From Candidatus Latescibacterota bacterium (GTDB taxonomy: Bacteria > Latescibacterota > UBA2968 > UBA8231), in NCBI GenBank assembly GCA_003529325.1, contig DPVW01000306.1, positions 1,291 through 15,435 on the forward strand: a DNA stretch of 14,145 nucleotides, written 5' to 3'. A program made the translations under genes and the position numbers. Of this stretch, positions 6,532 to 12,859 are shown piece after piece. Under the pieces are notes generated by a model. That model searched no databases. It was not told where the DNA came from and saw only the letters and a program-made list of their open reading frames with translations. Positions within the stretch are counted from its first letter, which is position 1. Every line of letters begins with the position of its first letter.

Positions 6532-7536
6532 CTAGCGCTCTGGGATGGTGACAAACTCACCCCCGCGACGGGCCGAGTCCTGTGCCAGCAGACAGGCCTC
6601 GGCCACGGCGAGCACATCGTCGGTGCTGATAAAGTTTTCCTCTCCCCGATCCCAAGCATCGATCATGTCCTGCACAAATCCACCCCCCGTGCCGGGCCCC
6701 AATTCCGGCGCAAATGGCTCGCGATCATCGGTGACCAGCAGCAGTTCATCCTTGGCATAGGCGCGCAGATGGGCCGACCCCCTGGTACCCATCACGATGC
6801 AGCGGGTGTCGCCGAAGGCGGGGGTCTTCTGTGGCGTCAGCCAGTCGGCAGTCAACGTCGCCATGGAACCGTCGCTTAGCGCCAAGGATGCCTGCACGTG
6901 ATCGGTCAACTGCGGCGCTTCGGTAAATTTGCGGCAGGTCTCCAGCGCATGGACGCCGACACACTCCGCCCCCGTCAGCCAGCGCACCTGATCGACGCCG
7001 TGGCAGGCGAGATCATGAAATGGTCCGGTGTAGGCCTCGGGATCGAAATACCACGCCGGCGCCCCCGATCGAGTCGTCTTGTGCGGATGCGTGGAGATAA
7101 TGCTGACCACATCCCCCAGTAGTCCGTCGACGATGGCCTGCTTCAAGGCGATAAATGGCGGATAACTGCGGGACGTGAACCACATCGACAGTTTTATGTC
7201 ATTCTGCTGTACCGCCGTGCGAATTCTCTCCCAGTCCTCAAGGGTGCGACACAACGGTTTGTCGAGCAGGACATGGACGCCGGCTGCAGCGCAGGTCTCG
7301 ACGAGGGGCGCTTTGTCGCGGTGGGTGACCCCTTCCAGGACCACCTGCAGGCGCGCCTGCTCCAGCATCTGCTCGAGGTTGTCATAACGCGGGATGGCAG
7401 TCTGTTCTGTATAACGACCAAAGAGTCCGTCATCCGCCTCGACGAGTCCGACAATTTCGCTCCCCGGCGCCCGTCGGGCTGATTGAACCATGCCGGCGAT
7501 ATGGCCATAGTGCACACCAACGATGCCGATTCTCAT
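6532..7536 (-). CDS. Gfo/Idh/MocA-family NAD(P)-dependent oxidoreductase
   Basis: The 334-residue protein begins with the Rossmann strand MRIGIVGVHYGH, has the family's catalytic lysine in LDKPLCRTLEDW (Lys93, equivalent to the EKP motif), and later FHDLACHGVDQVRWLTGA (173-190), the conserved Asp/His substrate site. Length matches the family. Members oxidise or reduce sugars, inositols and related polyols in the cytoplasm. The nucleotide loop GVHYGHIAG departs from strict GxGxxG, so cofactor preference is uncertain. The ATG at 7534-7536 overlaps the TGA of the preceding arsenate-reductase-like gene as ATGA, which indicates translational coupling. The gene is therefore last in a three-gene minus-strand operon. 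Substrate cannot be assigned. Confidence 0.9.
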   Translation of the reverse strand: MRIGIVGVHYGHIAGMVQSARRAPGSEIVGLVEADDGLFGRYTEQTAIPRYDNLEQMLEQARLQVVLEGVTHRDKAPLVETCAAAGVHVLLDKPLCRTLEDWERIRTAVQQNDIKLSMWFTSRSYPPFIALKQAIVDGLLGDVVSIISTHPHKTTRSGAPAWYFDPEAYTGPFHDLACHGVDQVRWLTGAECVGVHALETCRKFTEAPQLTDHVQASLALSDGSMATLTADWLTPQKTPAFGDTRCIVMGTRGSAHLRAYAKDELLLVTDDREPFAPELGPGTGGGFVQDMIDAWDRGEENFISTDDVLAVAEACLLAQDSARRGGEFVTIPER

Positions 7537-7889
7537 GTCAGCGCCACCGCCCACTCATCCTCCTTGAAGCCGACGAGACCGCAATGGTCGGTCAGCAGAA
7601 AGGGGCGTTTGATGAGCTTGCCATCACCGGACAACAGATCGATCGCTTCTGTCTTCGTCATCTGCGCCAGTTTGTCCTTGATTTTCAGTTCGCGATAGAC
7701 CACACCCGAGGTGTTGAACAAGCGCCGCAGATCACCATCGTAGTGGTCGAGCATCCCCTTCAATTCTTTCTTCGAAGGCGGCTTCACGGTGATATCGACA
7801 GCGGTGTGGTCGAGGCCCCTGGCATCGAGCCATTTGAGTGCCTTACGGCAGGTGCTGCAGTTCGGGTACTGGTAGACCTTCAGTGACAT
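7533..7889 (-). CDS. ArsC/Spx-family thioredoxin-fold protein
   Basis: The 118-residue protein has the family pattern: VYQYPNCSTCRKALKWL with the CxxC pair Cys11 and Cys14, the DITVKPPSKKEL helix entry, and KRPFLL (94-99), the cis-proline loop present in ArsC, Spx and YffB proteins. Arsenate reductases reduce arsenate with glutathione or another thiol. Spx/MgsR types instead bind RNA polymerase. The sequence alone does not separate these, and no other arsenic-resistance gene lies in the window. The start ATG (7887-7889) is preceded by a (GA)n tract acting as ribosome site, 18 bases after the kinase stop. It overlaps the downstream oxidoreductase start by four bases. Confidence 0.87.
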   Translation of the reverse strand: MSLKVYQYPNCSTCRKALKWLDARGLDHTAVDITVKPPSKKELKGMLDHYDGDLRRLFNTSGVVYRELKIKDKLAQMTKTEAIDLLSGDGKLIKRPFLLTDHCGLVGFKEDEWAVALT

Positions 7890-7891
7890 GA

Positions 7892-7904
7892 ACTCTCTCT
7901 CTCT
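7892..7904 (-). repeat. (GA)n simple repeat serving as ribosome site
   Basis: The intergenic stretch between the kinase stop and the ArsC-like start holds about six GA units on the coding strand, ending in GAGAGTTC before the ATG. It is the only plausible Shine-Dalgarno sequence for that gene. Such tracts can change length by slippage, which would alter spacing. Confidence 0.5.
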
Positions 7905-7907
7905 ATT

Positions 7908-8765
7908 TCAGGGTGCAATGGCACGAAGGAAGGAGAGAAAGTCGGCATCCTCCTCCGTCCCTGGATCTACAGTGCCACGGGCGAACACCCACTTGCGCAG
8001 ACGCTCACCATCAACCTGCAGAAGGTCGGCGAAGCGTCCCATCACATCCAGCGGCTGCGCCTGTAACCTCGGGCGACAGTTGAACAGGTGCTGGGTGGCG
8101 TCGTACGCCGGATCGCCGACGAATGGTTTGGGATCGATCACCAGCCACGGCTGGCGCTGCGCCTGCAGCACATTGCCGGCGTGCAGATCCGTCGCCAACA
8201 GAACCTGCTCCGGCGCTGTGCGTGGCAACTCCTCGAACAGACGCAAGCCCTCCGCCAGCAACTCGGCATCGACCCAATTGTCCCTCTTCTGCCGAGCCTC
8301 CTCACTCCAATGTTGTGTCATCAGTGACAGCGGCCGGAAGGGGTGAGGGTCCGCCGGCACACGCCACAACCGCCGCAGCAGACCCGCCATGATCACATCC
8401 TGCTCCGCTTCAGGCAGCTCCCCCAACGGGGTCCCCGGGTCACACTGCTCGAGCAACAGCGCATTGTAGTCGACATCCAAGTCCAGCAGGCGGGCCGTCG
8501 GCTCGCCATCCCAGAATTGCATACCGGCGATCTCCTGATCGGCTTCCATGTGTGGCATGCCGAGCTTGAGCACCGCGGGTCGGTTGGTGACCGGCGCCAC
8601 CCAGGCGGCACCGGCTTCGTATGGTGCACCGAGGGTTAATGACCAGCGCGCCTGCAGTTCGGCGACGAGTGCGGGCAGACGGGCCAACCAATCCCTTCGC
8701 GAGGGCTGCGAACTACAGTTACGGGCTAGGCCCTCGGGAATGGTCAGATCCATGACACCCAACAT
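7908..8765 (-). CDS. Aminoglycoside/hydroxyurea phosphotransferase-family kinase (APH(6)-like)
   Basis: The 285-residue product has the kinase catalytic loop LLATDLHAGNVL (189-200, Asp193 and Asn198) and IDPKPFVGDPAYDATQHLFN (210-229), the metal-binding segment characteristic of streptomycin 6-phosphotransferase and hydroxyurea phosphotransferase relatives. AVLKLG (64-69) supplies the ATP-binding lysine. Many chromosomal members of this family in environmental bacteria have no shown resistance role, so drug inactivation should not be assumed. Starts at 8765 (MLGVMDL) or 8753 (MDLTIP) are both possible and neither has a strong ribosome site. It heads a minus-strand operon with the ArsC-like and oxidoreductase genes and is divergent from a PhyH gene across 110 bases that contain phased repeats. 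Confidence 0.87.
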   Translation of the reverse strand: MLGVMDLTIPEGLARNCSSQPSRRDWLARLPALVAELQARWSLTLGAPYEAGAAWVAPVTNRPAVLKLGMPHMEADQEIAGMQFWDGEPTARLLDLDVDYNALLLEQCDPGTPLGELPEAEQDVIMAGLLRRLWRVPADPHPFRPLSLMTQHWSEEARQKRDNWVDAELLAEGLRLFEELPRTAPEQVLLATDLHAGNVLQAQRQPWLVIDPKPFVGDPAYDATQHLFNCRPRLQAQPLDVMGRFADLLQVDGERLRKWVFARGTVDPGTEEDADFLSFLRAIAP

Positions 8766-8800
8766 GAGCCGTATCGTGATCGGGTCAAGGTCGGCGGGAG

Positions 8801-8860
8801 ATGCCTTGCATTCACGGACTGCATGCCTTGCTTTCAGGGACCTATTGACCTGGCATTCAC
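8801..8860 (+). repeat. Three phased direct repeats in a divergent promoter region
   Basis: ATGCCTTGCATTCACGGAC at 8801-8819 recurs at 8823-8841 with two mismatches, a period of 22 bases. The core GCATTCAC (8808) has a variant GCTTTCAG at 8830 and returns exactly as GCATTCAC at 8853. Spacing of 22 and 23 bases is about two helical turns, so all copies face one side of DNA. They fill the gap between the divergent kinase and PhyH genes and look like regulator binding sites. No clear -10/-35 pair could be fixed. Confidence 0.5.
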
Positions 8861-8875
8861 CAAGGAAGAAATCCG

Positions 8876-9688
8876 GTGACCGAGACCGACGCAGTGCCCA
8901 TCGTCAGCGACACAGACCAGGAGTTCTTCCACCGGGAGGGGTATCTGGTGCTTCCGGGCTTGATCGATGCCGACTACAACGCCCGGCTCATGACCGAACT
9001 CGACGAACTCATCATCCACCGGGAGGCTGACGATCGCCACATGCTCGTCACCTACCCGGAAATGGGTCACCTCACCTGCCATGCGCCGATTATCGAGCGT
9101 CTGCAGCTGTTGCTGGGACCGCGCTTCGCCATGCACCATATCCATTCGGCACGACAGGATGCCGGCAACCGTGGTGTCCGCTGGCATCAGGATTACGAGC
9201 AATTTCCCCAGACCAATCGCTCCCACATCATGGTGCACGTGTTCTACTATCTGAATGGGCTCAACGGCACGATTGGTGATCTGCTCGTGCTGCCCCAATC
9301 ACAGAACATCGTCATCTCCAATGGCGGTCTGGGGCTATTCGGCACCGAAGACCTGCCCGGCTCTCTCTGTGTCGACGACCTGCCCCCGGGATCTGCCATC
9401 ATCGTGCATTCGGCGCTGTGGCACGCCCGCCGCCCGAAACCCGGGGGCGAGAACCATCCGCGATACTTTATCGATATCTCGTATTGTCAGCACGGTGTGC
9501 TCTGGCCCGCCTACCCGAAGATCGAGCAGATCAATGACAAGGCCCTTGAGTTGGGACTGGGTCAGGATGGGAACTACGAGTTCCTCTACGACTCGACCCA
9601 GTTCTTCAACCGCGGTGACTACGATGCAGCTTTCCAGGAGCGCAACGAAGGCAGTATCGCCCTGCAGATGAAGGGCGTGGGCGTCTGA
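8876..9688 (+). CDS. PhyH-family Fe(II)/2-oxoglutarate dioxygenase
   Basis: The 270-residue product shows FFHREGYLVLPGLID (17-31), the iron motif WHQD (His104, Asp106), DLLVLPQSQN (135-144) in place of the common PGSH segment, the distal ligand His183 in ALWHARRPK and Arg196 in HPRYFIDISY. All expected catalytic residues are present. The GTG at 8876 follows AAGGAAG at a good distance and gives normal family length. Its TGA shares the A of the next ATG (TGATG), so it is translationally coupled to an SDR epimerase, which suggests oxidation followed by carbonyl or sugar modification of one substrate. The substrate is unknown. This protein is only distantly like the other three PhyH proteins in the window. 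Confidence 0.88.
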   Translation: MTETDAVPIVSDTDQEFFHREGYLVLPGLIDADYNARLMTELDELIIHREADDRHMLVTYPEMGHLTCHAPIIERLQLLLGPRFAMHHIHSARQDAGNRGVRWHQDYEQFPQTNRSHIMVHVFYYLNGLNGTIGDLLVLPQSQNIVISNGGLGLFGTEDLPGSLCVDDLPPGSAIIVHSALWHARRPKPGGENHPRYFIDISYCQHGVLWPAYPKIEQINDKALELGLGQDGNYEFLYDSTQFFNRGDYDAAFQERNEGSIALQMKGVGV

Positions 9689-10689
9689 TGCCAGAATCCC
9701 GGACCGACCGAATCGTGCTGGTCACCGGCGCCACCGGCAAGGTGGGCCAGACCTTCCTGCAACGATTCTTGCGCGATGAAACGTGGCAGGACGCGACAGT
9801 CCGGGCCCTGTGCCACAAGCGGGTCGTGGAAGAGACTTCGCGTGTGCAGGTTGTGCGTGGTTCGATCTCCGATCGGGCCGTCGTCGCCGACGCGGTGCGC
9901 GATGTGACCCACGTCTTGCATCTGGCGACCTGCAAGGAGACACCCGACGACGTCATGGACGTTGCCACCAAAGGGCTGTTCTGGCTGCTGGAGGAATGTC
10001 GCCAGTCACCGACCTTCGAGCAGTTCGTCCTTATCGGGGGTGACGCCGGCATGGGCCACTTCGTCTACCCCCACCCGGTGCCCGTCGTCGAGAGCCAGAA
10101 GCACAGCCCTTATGCAGGCTGTTATGCGCTGTCGAAGGTGCTGGAGGAAGTCATGCTGGAGCAGTACTACATCCAGTATGACCTCAACGGTTGCTGTCTG
10201 CGGGCACCGTGGATCATGGAAAAGGACGACTTCCGTTATACCCTGAGTTTTGGCGACGATGTTTTTGGTGGACCCCGGTGGCGGGACCTGGTGGGTGCTG
10301 AGGCCGCCAACAGACATGAGGCCAGTGGCACCATCCCCGTGATGCTCGCCGCCGATGGTCGACCGATGCTACGCAACTTCGTACACGTCCATGACCTGGC
10401 GGAGGCGATCATGTCGGCCCTGGGCCATCCCGCTGCGCGTCAACAGCTGTTCAACATCTGCATGGACGAACCCGTCGACTATCGCATCATGGCCGACTAT
10501 CTGTACGAGACCCGTGGGCTCCCGAGTGTCGATGTGCCGACGCCCTTCCACCGGACGTGGCTCGACAACGACAAGGCGAAGTTTCTGCTGGACTGGCGTC
10601 CGGAGTACGACCTTTCGCGGCTCATCGCCGCCGCCTGGGACTACGAGCGGGCCGACGACGATCCACGCAAGATCTGGTATCCTGGATAG
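9688..10689 (+). CDS. Extended SDR NAD-dependent epimerase/dehydratase
   Basis: The 333-residue protein has the extended short-chain dehydrogenase signatures: VTGATGKVG (12-20, NAD-binding glycine loop), THVLHLAT (74-81), the Ser/Gly site VLIGGDAGMG (114-123), and the catalytic pair YALSK (Tyr146, Lys150). FVHVHDLAEAIMSAL near residue 230 is the usual segment following the substrate pocket. Members epimerise, dehydrate or reduce nucleotide sugars and other carbonyl compounds in the cytoplasm. The substrate cannot be read. The start ATG overlaps the PhyH stop as TGATG, so the two are a coupled pair. It converges on the next PhyH gene with 13 bases between stops, and no terminator is visible there. 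Confidence 0.9.
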   Translation: MPESRTDRIVLVTGATGKVGQTFLQRFLRDETWQDATVRALCHKRVVEETSRVQVVRGSISDRAVVADAVRDVTHVLHLATCKETPDDVMDVATKGLFWLLEECRQSPTFEQFVLIGGDAGMGHFVYPHPVPVVESQKHSPYAGCYALSKVLEEVMLEQYYIQYDLNGCCLRAPWIMEKDDFRYTLSFGDDVFGGPRWRDLVGAEAANRHEASGTIPVMLAADGRPMLRNFVHVHDLAEAIMSALGHPAARQQLFNICMDEPVDYRIMADYLYETRGLPSVDVPTPFHRTWLDNDKAKFLLDWRPEYDLSRLIAAAWDYERADDDPRKIWYPG

Positions 10690-10702
10690 CGAACTGGTTG
10701 TA

Positions 10703-11506
10703 TCAGGCGGCTGCGGGATTGTACTCCCGGCGACGCAGAAAACGTTCGCCAATGTCATAGTCGGGTTGGTCGGAGACGAAGCGCCATAGCTGCACGCGAC
10801 GCATCAACTCGTAGCGATGTTCGTTGCCTTCCCAACCATGGTTGTGGCTCAGGGCCTTGGCGACATCGGCATTGTCGAGATCCGTCATATCAAACAGCCG
10901 CGTCTGTGGCTGGGTCGGATTCAGCCGCAGTTTGTACATGTAGCGGTCCTTCTCGGTGTGATTGCTACGGGCACCATGCCAGACGCGCGTATTCCACACA
11001 TACATCGTACCCGCCGTGCAGTTGGCCCAGATCTTGCCACGCATGTGCTGATACATGGTGATCTCGGAGGTCCGCACATTGCGGAATTGTGTTCCCGGAA
11101 TCAAGAAGGTGCCACCCATCTCGTCGGGCGTGTCGGCGGGGAACAGTGACAACTGGATATCGTAGTAGTTCTCGCGAAAATCGATCACCGAGTCCTGATG
11201 CATATCCGGTCCCTTCATCACGCCCCCCTTCACCAGATGCGCGGCGTGATGATCGTACAGCGGGTCTGGTCCCACCAGAGATTGGATCAGGCCCTGCACC
11301 TGGGGCAGACGGAAGGCCTGGCCCAATGCCGTGCCCTTGGGCCAGGTCGTCTCGAAGGGTGTGCCTACCGCCAGATAGCCGCGATTGTTCTGCATCTCGT
11401 CGAGGCAGGCCTCACACAGATCGCGGGGCACCATATCCTCGAATTTCAGATAGCCCGAAGCGACAAATTGTGCCATCTGCGTGGCCGAAAGAAGATGTTC
11501 ACTCAT
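10703..11506 (-). CDS. PhyH-family Fe(II)/2-oxoglutarate dioxygenase
   Basis: The 267-residue product has FVASGYLKFEDMV (14-26), the iron motif DMHQD (His103, Asp105), GGTFLIPGTQFRNV (131-144), the distal ligand His177 in VWHGAR and Arg188/Arg194 in KDRYMYKLRL. All active-site elements are present. The ATG at 11504-11506 is chosen, with AGGAG nine bases upstream; a GTG directly before it (11507-11509) would also be served by the same site. The ribosome site lies across the stop of the preceding 99-residue gene, so the pair is probably coupled. The substrate is unknown. The HQD motif and long TMYQHMRGKIW helix set it apart from the other PhyH proteins here. Confidence 0.88.
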   Translation of the reverse strand: MSEHLLSATQMAQFVASGYLKFEDMVPRDLCEACLDEMQNNRGYLAVGTPFETTWPKGTALGQAFRLPQVQGLIQSLVGPDPLYDHHAAHLVKGGVMKGPDMHQDSVIDFRENYYDIQLSLFPADTPDEMGGTFLIPGTQFRNVRTSEITMYQHMRGKIWANCTAGTMYVWNTRVWHGARSNHTEKDRYMYKLRLNPTQPQTRLFDMTDLDNADVAKALSHNHGWEGNEHRYELMRRVQLWRFVSDQPDYDIGERFLRRREYNPAAA

Positions 11507-11512
11507 CACTTC

Positions 11513-11812
11513 TCACTCCTCACTATCATCGGTGACCATGGGGTTGAATCGGGACAGCACCGTCTGGTATGGTAGTGGGCCGTCCTCGTAGGCTTCGTCT
11601 CCTGGGGGGCGGTGTTTCATCTCCGACATCTGAATCACCTGCCAGCCGTCACGCATCGCGGCGATGGCATTACGGTAGGGTGGCTCCTCTTCTTCGACCA
11701 GGTCTTTGATCCCCGGTCCTTTCGATGCTTCGTAACGGGACCAGGCGACCACGGCAGCATCGAGACCGGGCGTGGTCTGGAACAACACAAGAACATCTTG
11801 TACATCTGGCAT
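11513..11812 (-). CDS. Small acidic protein of unknown function
   Basis: The frame gives a 99-residue protein starting MPDVQDVLVLFQTT, with an acidic middle (VEEEEPPYRNAI), a stretch GWQVIQMSEMKHRPPGDEA and an acidic tail ending DDSEE. I do not recognise a family. There is no signal peptide or membrane segment. The ATG at 11810-11812 has GGAG eleven bases upstream, rather far; the open frame extends to about 12007, but the upstream part crosses the start region of the divergent reductase gene and looks non-coding. The stop lies 6 bases before the PhyH start and overlaps its ribosome site, so the two are probably translated together. A helper or substrate-related role for that dioxygenase is inference only. 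Confidence 0.6.
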   Translation of the reverse strand: MPDVQDVLVLFQTTPGLDAAVVAWSRYEASKGPGIKDLVEEEEPPYRNAIAAMRDGWQVIQMSEMKHRPPGDEAYEDGPLPYQTVLSRFNPMVTDDSEE

Positions 11813-11948
11813 GGAACTGCACTCTCCGTCAGATTCAGGTAGTTGTGAGGACACAGGAAAATAGCCTCCCTCGTCGTTGGCCACCACACGCACAGACTGA
11901 CGTAGGGTGCCTATGCTGCCATAGACGCTCAAATTGAGGAGCCCAACG
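11813..11948. promoter_or_regulatory. Divergent intergenic region before the 99-aa unknown and the GarR-like gene
   Basis: About 136 bases separate the two divergent starts and must hold both promoters. I found ribosome sites on both sides but no convincing -35/-10 pair, inverted repeat or hairpin. The call rests on position only. Confidence 0.3.
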
Positions 11949-12848
11949 ATGACCACCCGCCTGCCCAAGATCGGCTTCATCGGCCTCGGTACCATGGGGC
12001 GCCCCATGGCGGCCCGGGTGCAGGCCGCAGGTTACTGTCTCGTCGTCGTCGATTTTGAACCACCCCTGCCAGCCGCATTGGTCGAGGCTGGTGCCATTGT
12101 GTGCGCCACGAATCGACAGGTCGCCGAGTCCTCGGAGGTGGTCATACTCATGCTGCCGGATACGCCGGACGTCGAGCTCGTGCTATTTGGTGAGGACGGA
12201 GTTGCCGCTGGACTGCGTCCTGGTCAGACCGTGATCGACATGAGTTCGATCTCACCGACGGCGACCGTGGACTTTGCCAGACGGATTAACGAGCTCGGTT
12301 GTGCGTATCTCGATGCCCCTGTCTCCGGCGGTGCGCCACGGGCGTTGACGGGGGAACTGACCATTATGGTCGGTGGGCCACAGATCACCTTCGACCAGAT
12401 GCAGCCGCTGCTGGCGAGCATGGGTAGCACCATCACCCTCATCGGCACGCGCAATGGGGACGGCCAGGTGTGCAAAGTGGCCAATCAGATCATTGTCGGC
12501 ACCACCGTACAGGCCGTTGCCGAGGCGCTACTCTTCGCGTCGAAGGCGGGGGCGGATCCCGCCAAGGTCCGCGAGGCACTGCTGGGGGGAGCCGCCGCCT
12601 CGTTGATCCTGGACAATCACGGGCAGCGCATGCTGGAACGGAACTTCGACGCCAGCTTCCGGGTCGAATTGCAGCGCAAGGATCTCGGCCTCGCTGTCGA
12701 GGCGGCGCATCAACTCGGGTTGGTGCTGCCCAATGCGACCAATGCGTGGCAGCTGTACAATAGTTGTGTCGCCCATGGTGACGGCGACGCCGACCACATT
12801 GCCGTACTCAAAGTGTTGGAACGGCTGGGCAAGCACACGTTGAGCTGA
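11949..12848 (+). CDS. Beta-hydroxyacid dehydrogenase (GarR/2-hydroxy-3-oxopropionate reductase-like)
   Basis: The 299-residue product has the family's four marks: IGFIGLGTMGRPMA (8-21, NAD(P) loop), DAPVSGGAPRALTG (122-135, substrate site), CKVANQ with catalytic Lys176 and Asn179, and the C-terminal KDLGLAVEAA segment. Length is normal for the group that includes tartronate semialdehyde reductase, 3-hydroxyisobutyrate dehydrogenase and related enzymes, all cytoplasmic. Sequence alone does not choose among these substrates. The ATG at 11949 has AGGAG seven bases upstream and is preferred to an in-frame TTG at 11934. The gene is alone on its strand, divergent from the 99-residue unknown across about 136 bases and convergent with the molybdenum hydroxylase gene. 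Confidence 0.9.
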   Translation: MTTRLPKIGFIGLGTMGRPMAARVQAAGYCLVVVDFEPPLPAALVEAGAIVCATNRQVAESSEVVILMLPDTPDVELVLFGEDGVAAGLRPGQTVIDMSSISPTATVDFARRINELGCAYLDAPVSGGAPRALTGELTIMVGGPQITFDQMQPLLASMGSTITLIGTRNGDGQVCKVANQIIVGTTVQAVAEALLFASKAGADPAKVREALLGGAAASLILDNHGQRMLERNFDASFRVELQRKDLGLAVEAAHQLGLVLPNATNAWQLYNSCVAHGDGDADHIAVLKVLERLGKHTLS

Positions 12849-12859
12849 CCAGCCCAGCC

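Noticed and set aside
7908..8765. Calling the kinase a streptomycin resistance gene
   Set aside because: Family motifs fit, but chromosomal relatives are common without resistance, and no resistance context is present.
11813..12007. Upstream extension of the 99-residue unknown
   Set aside because: It runs into the divergent reductase's start region, and no good start or coding character is visible.
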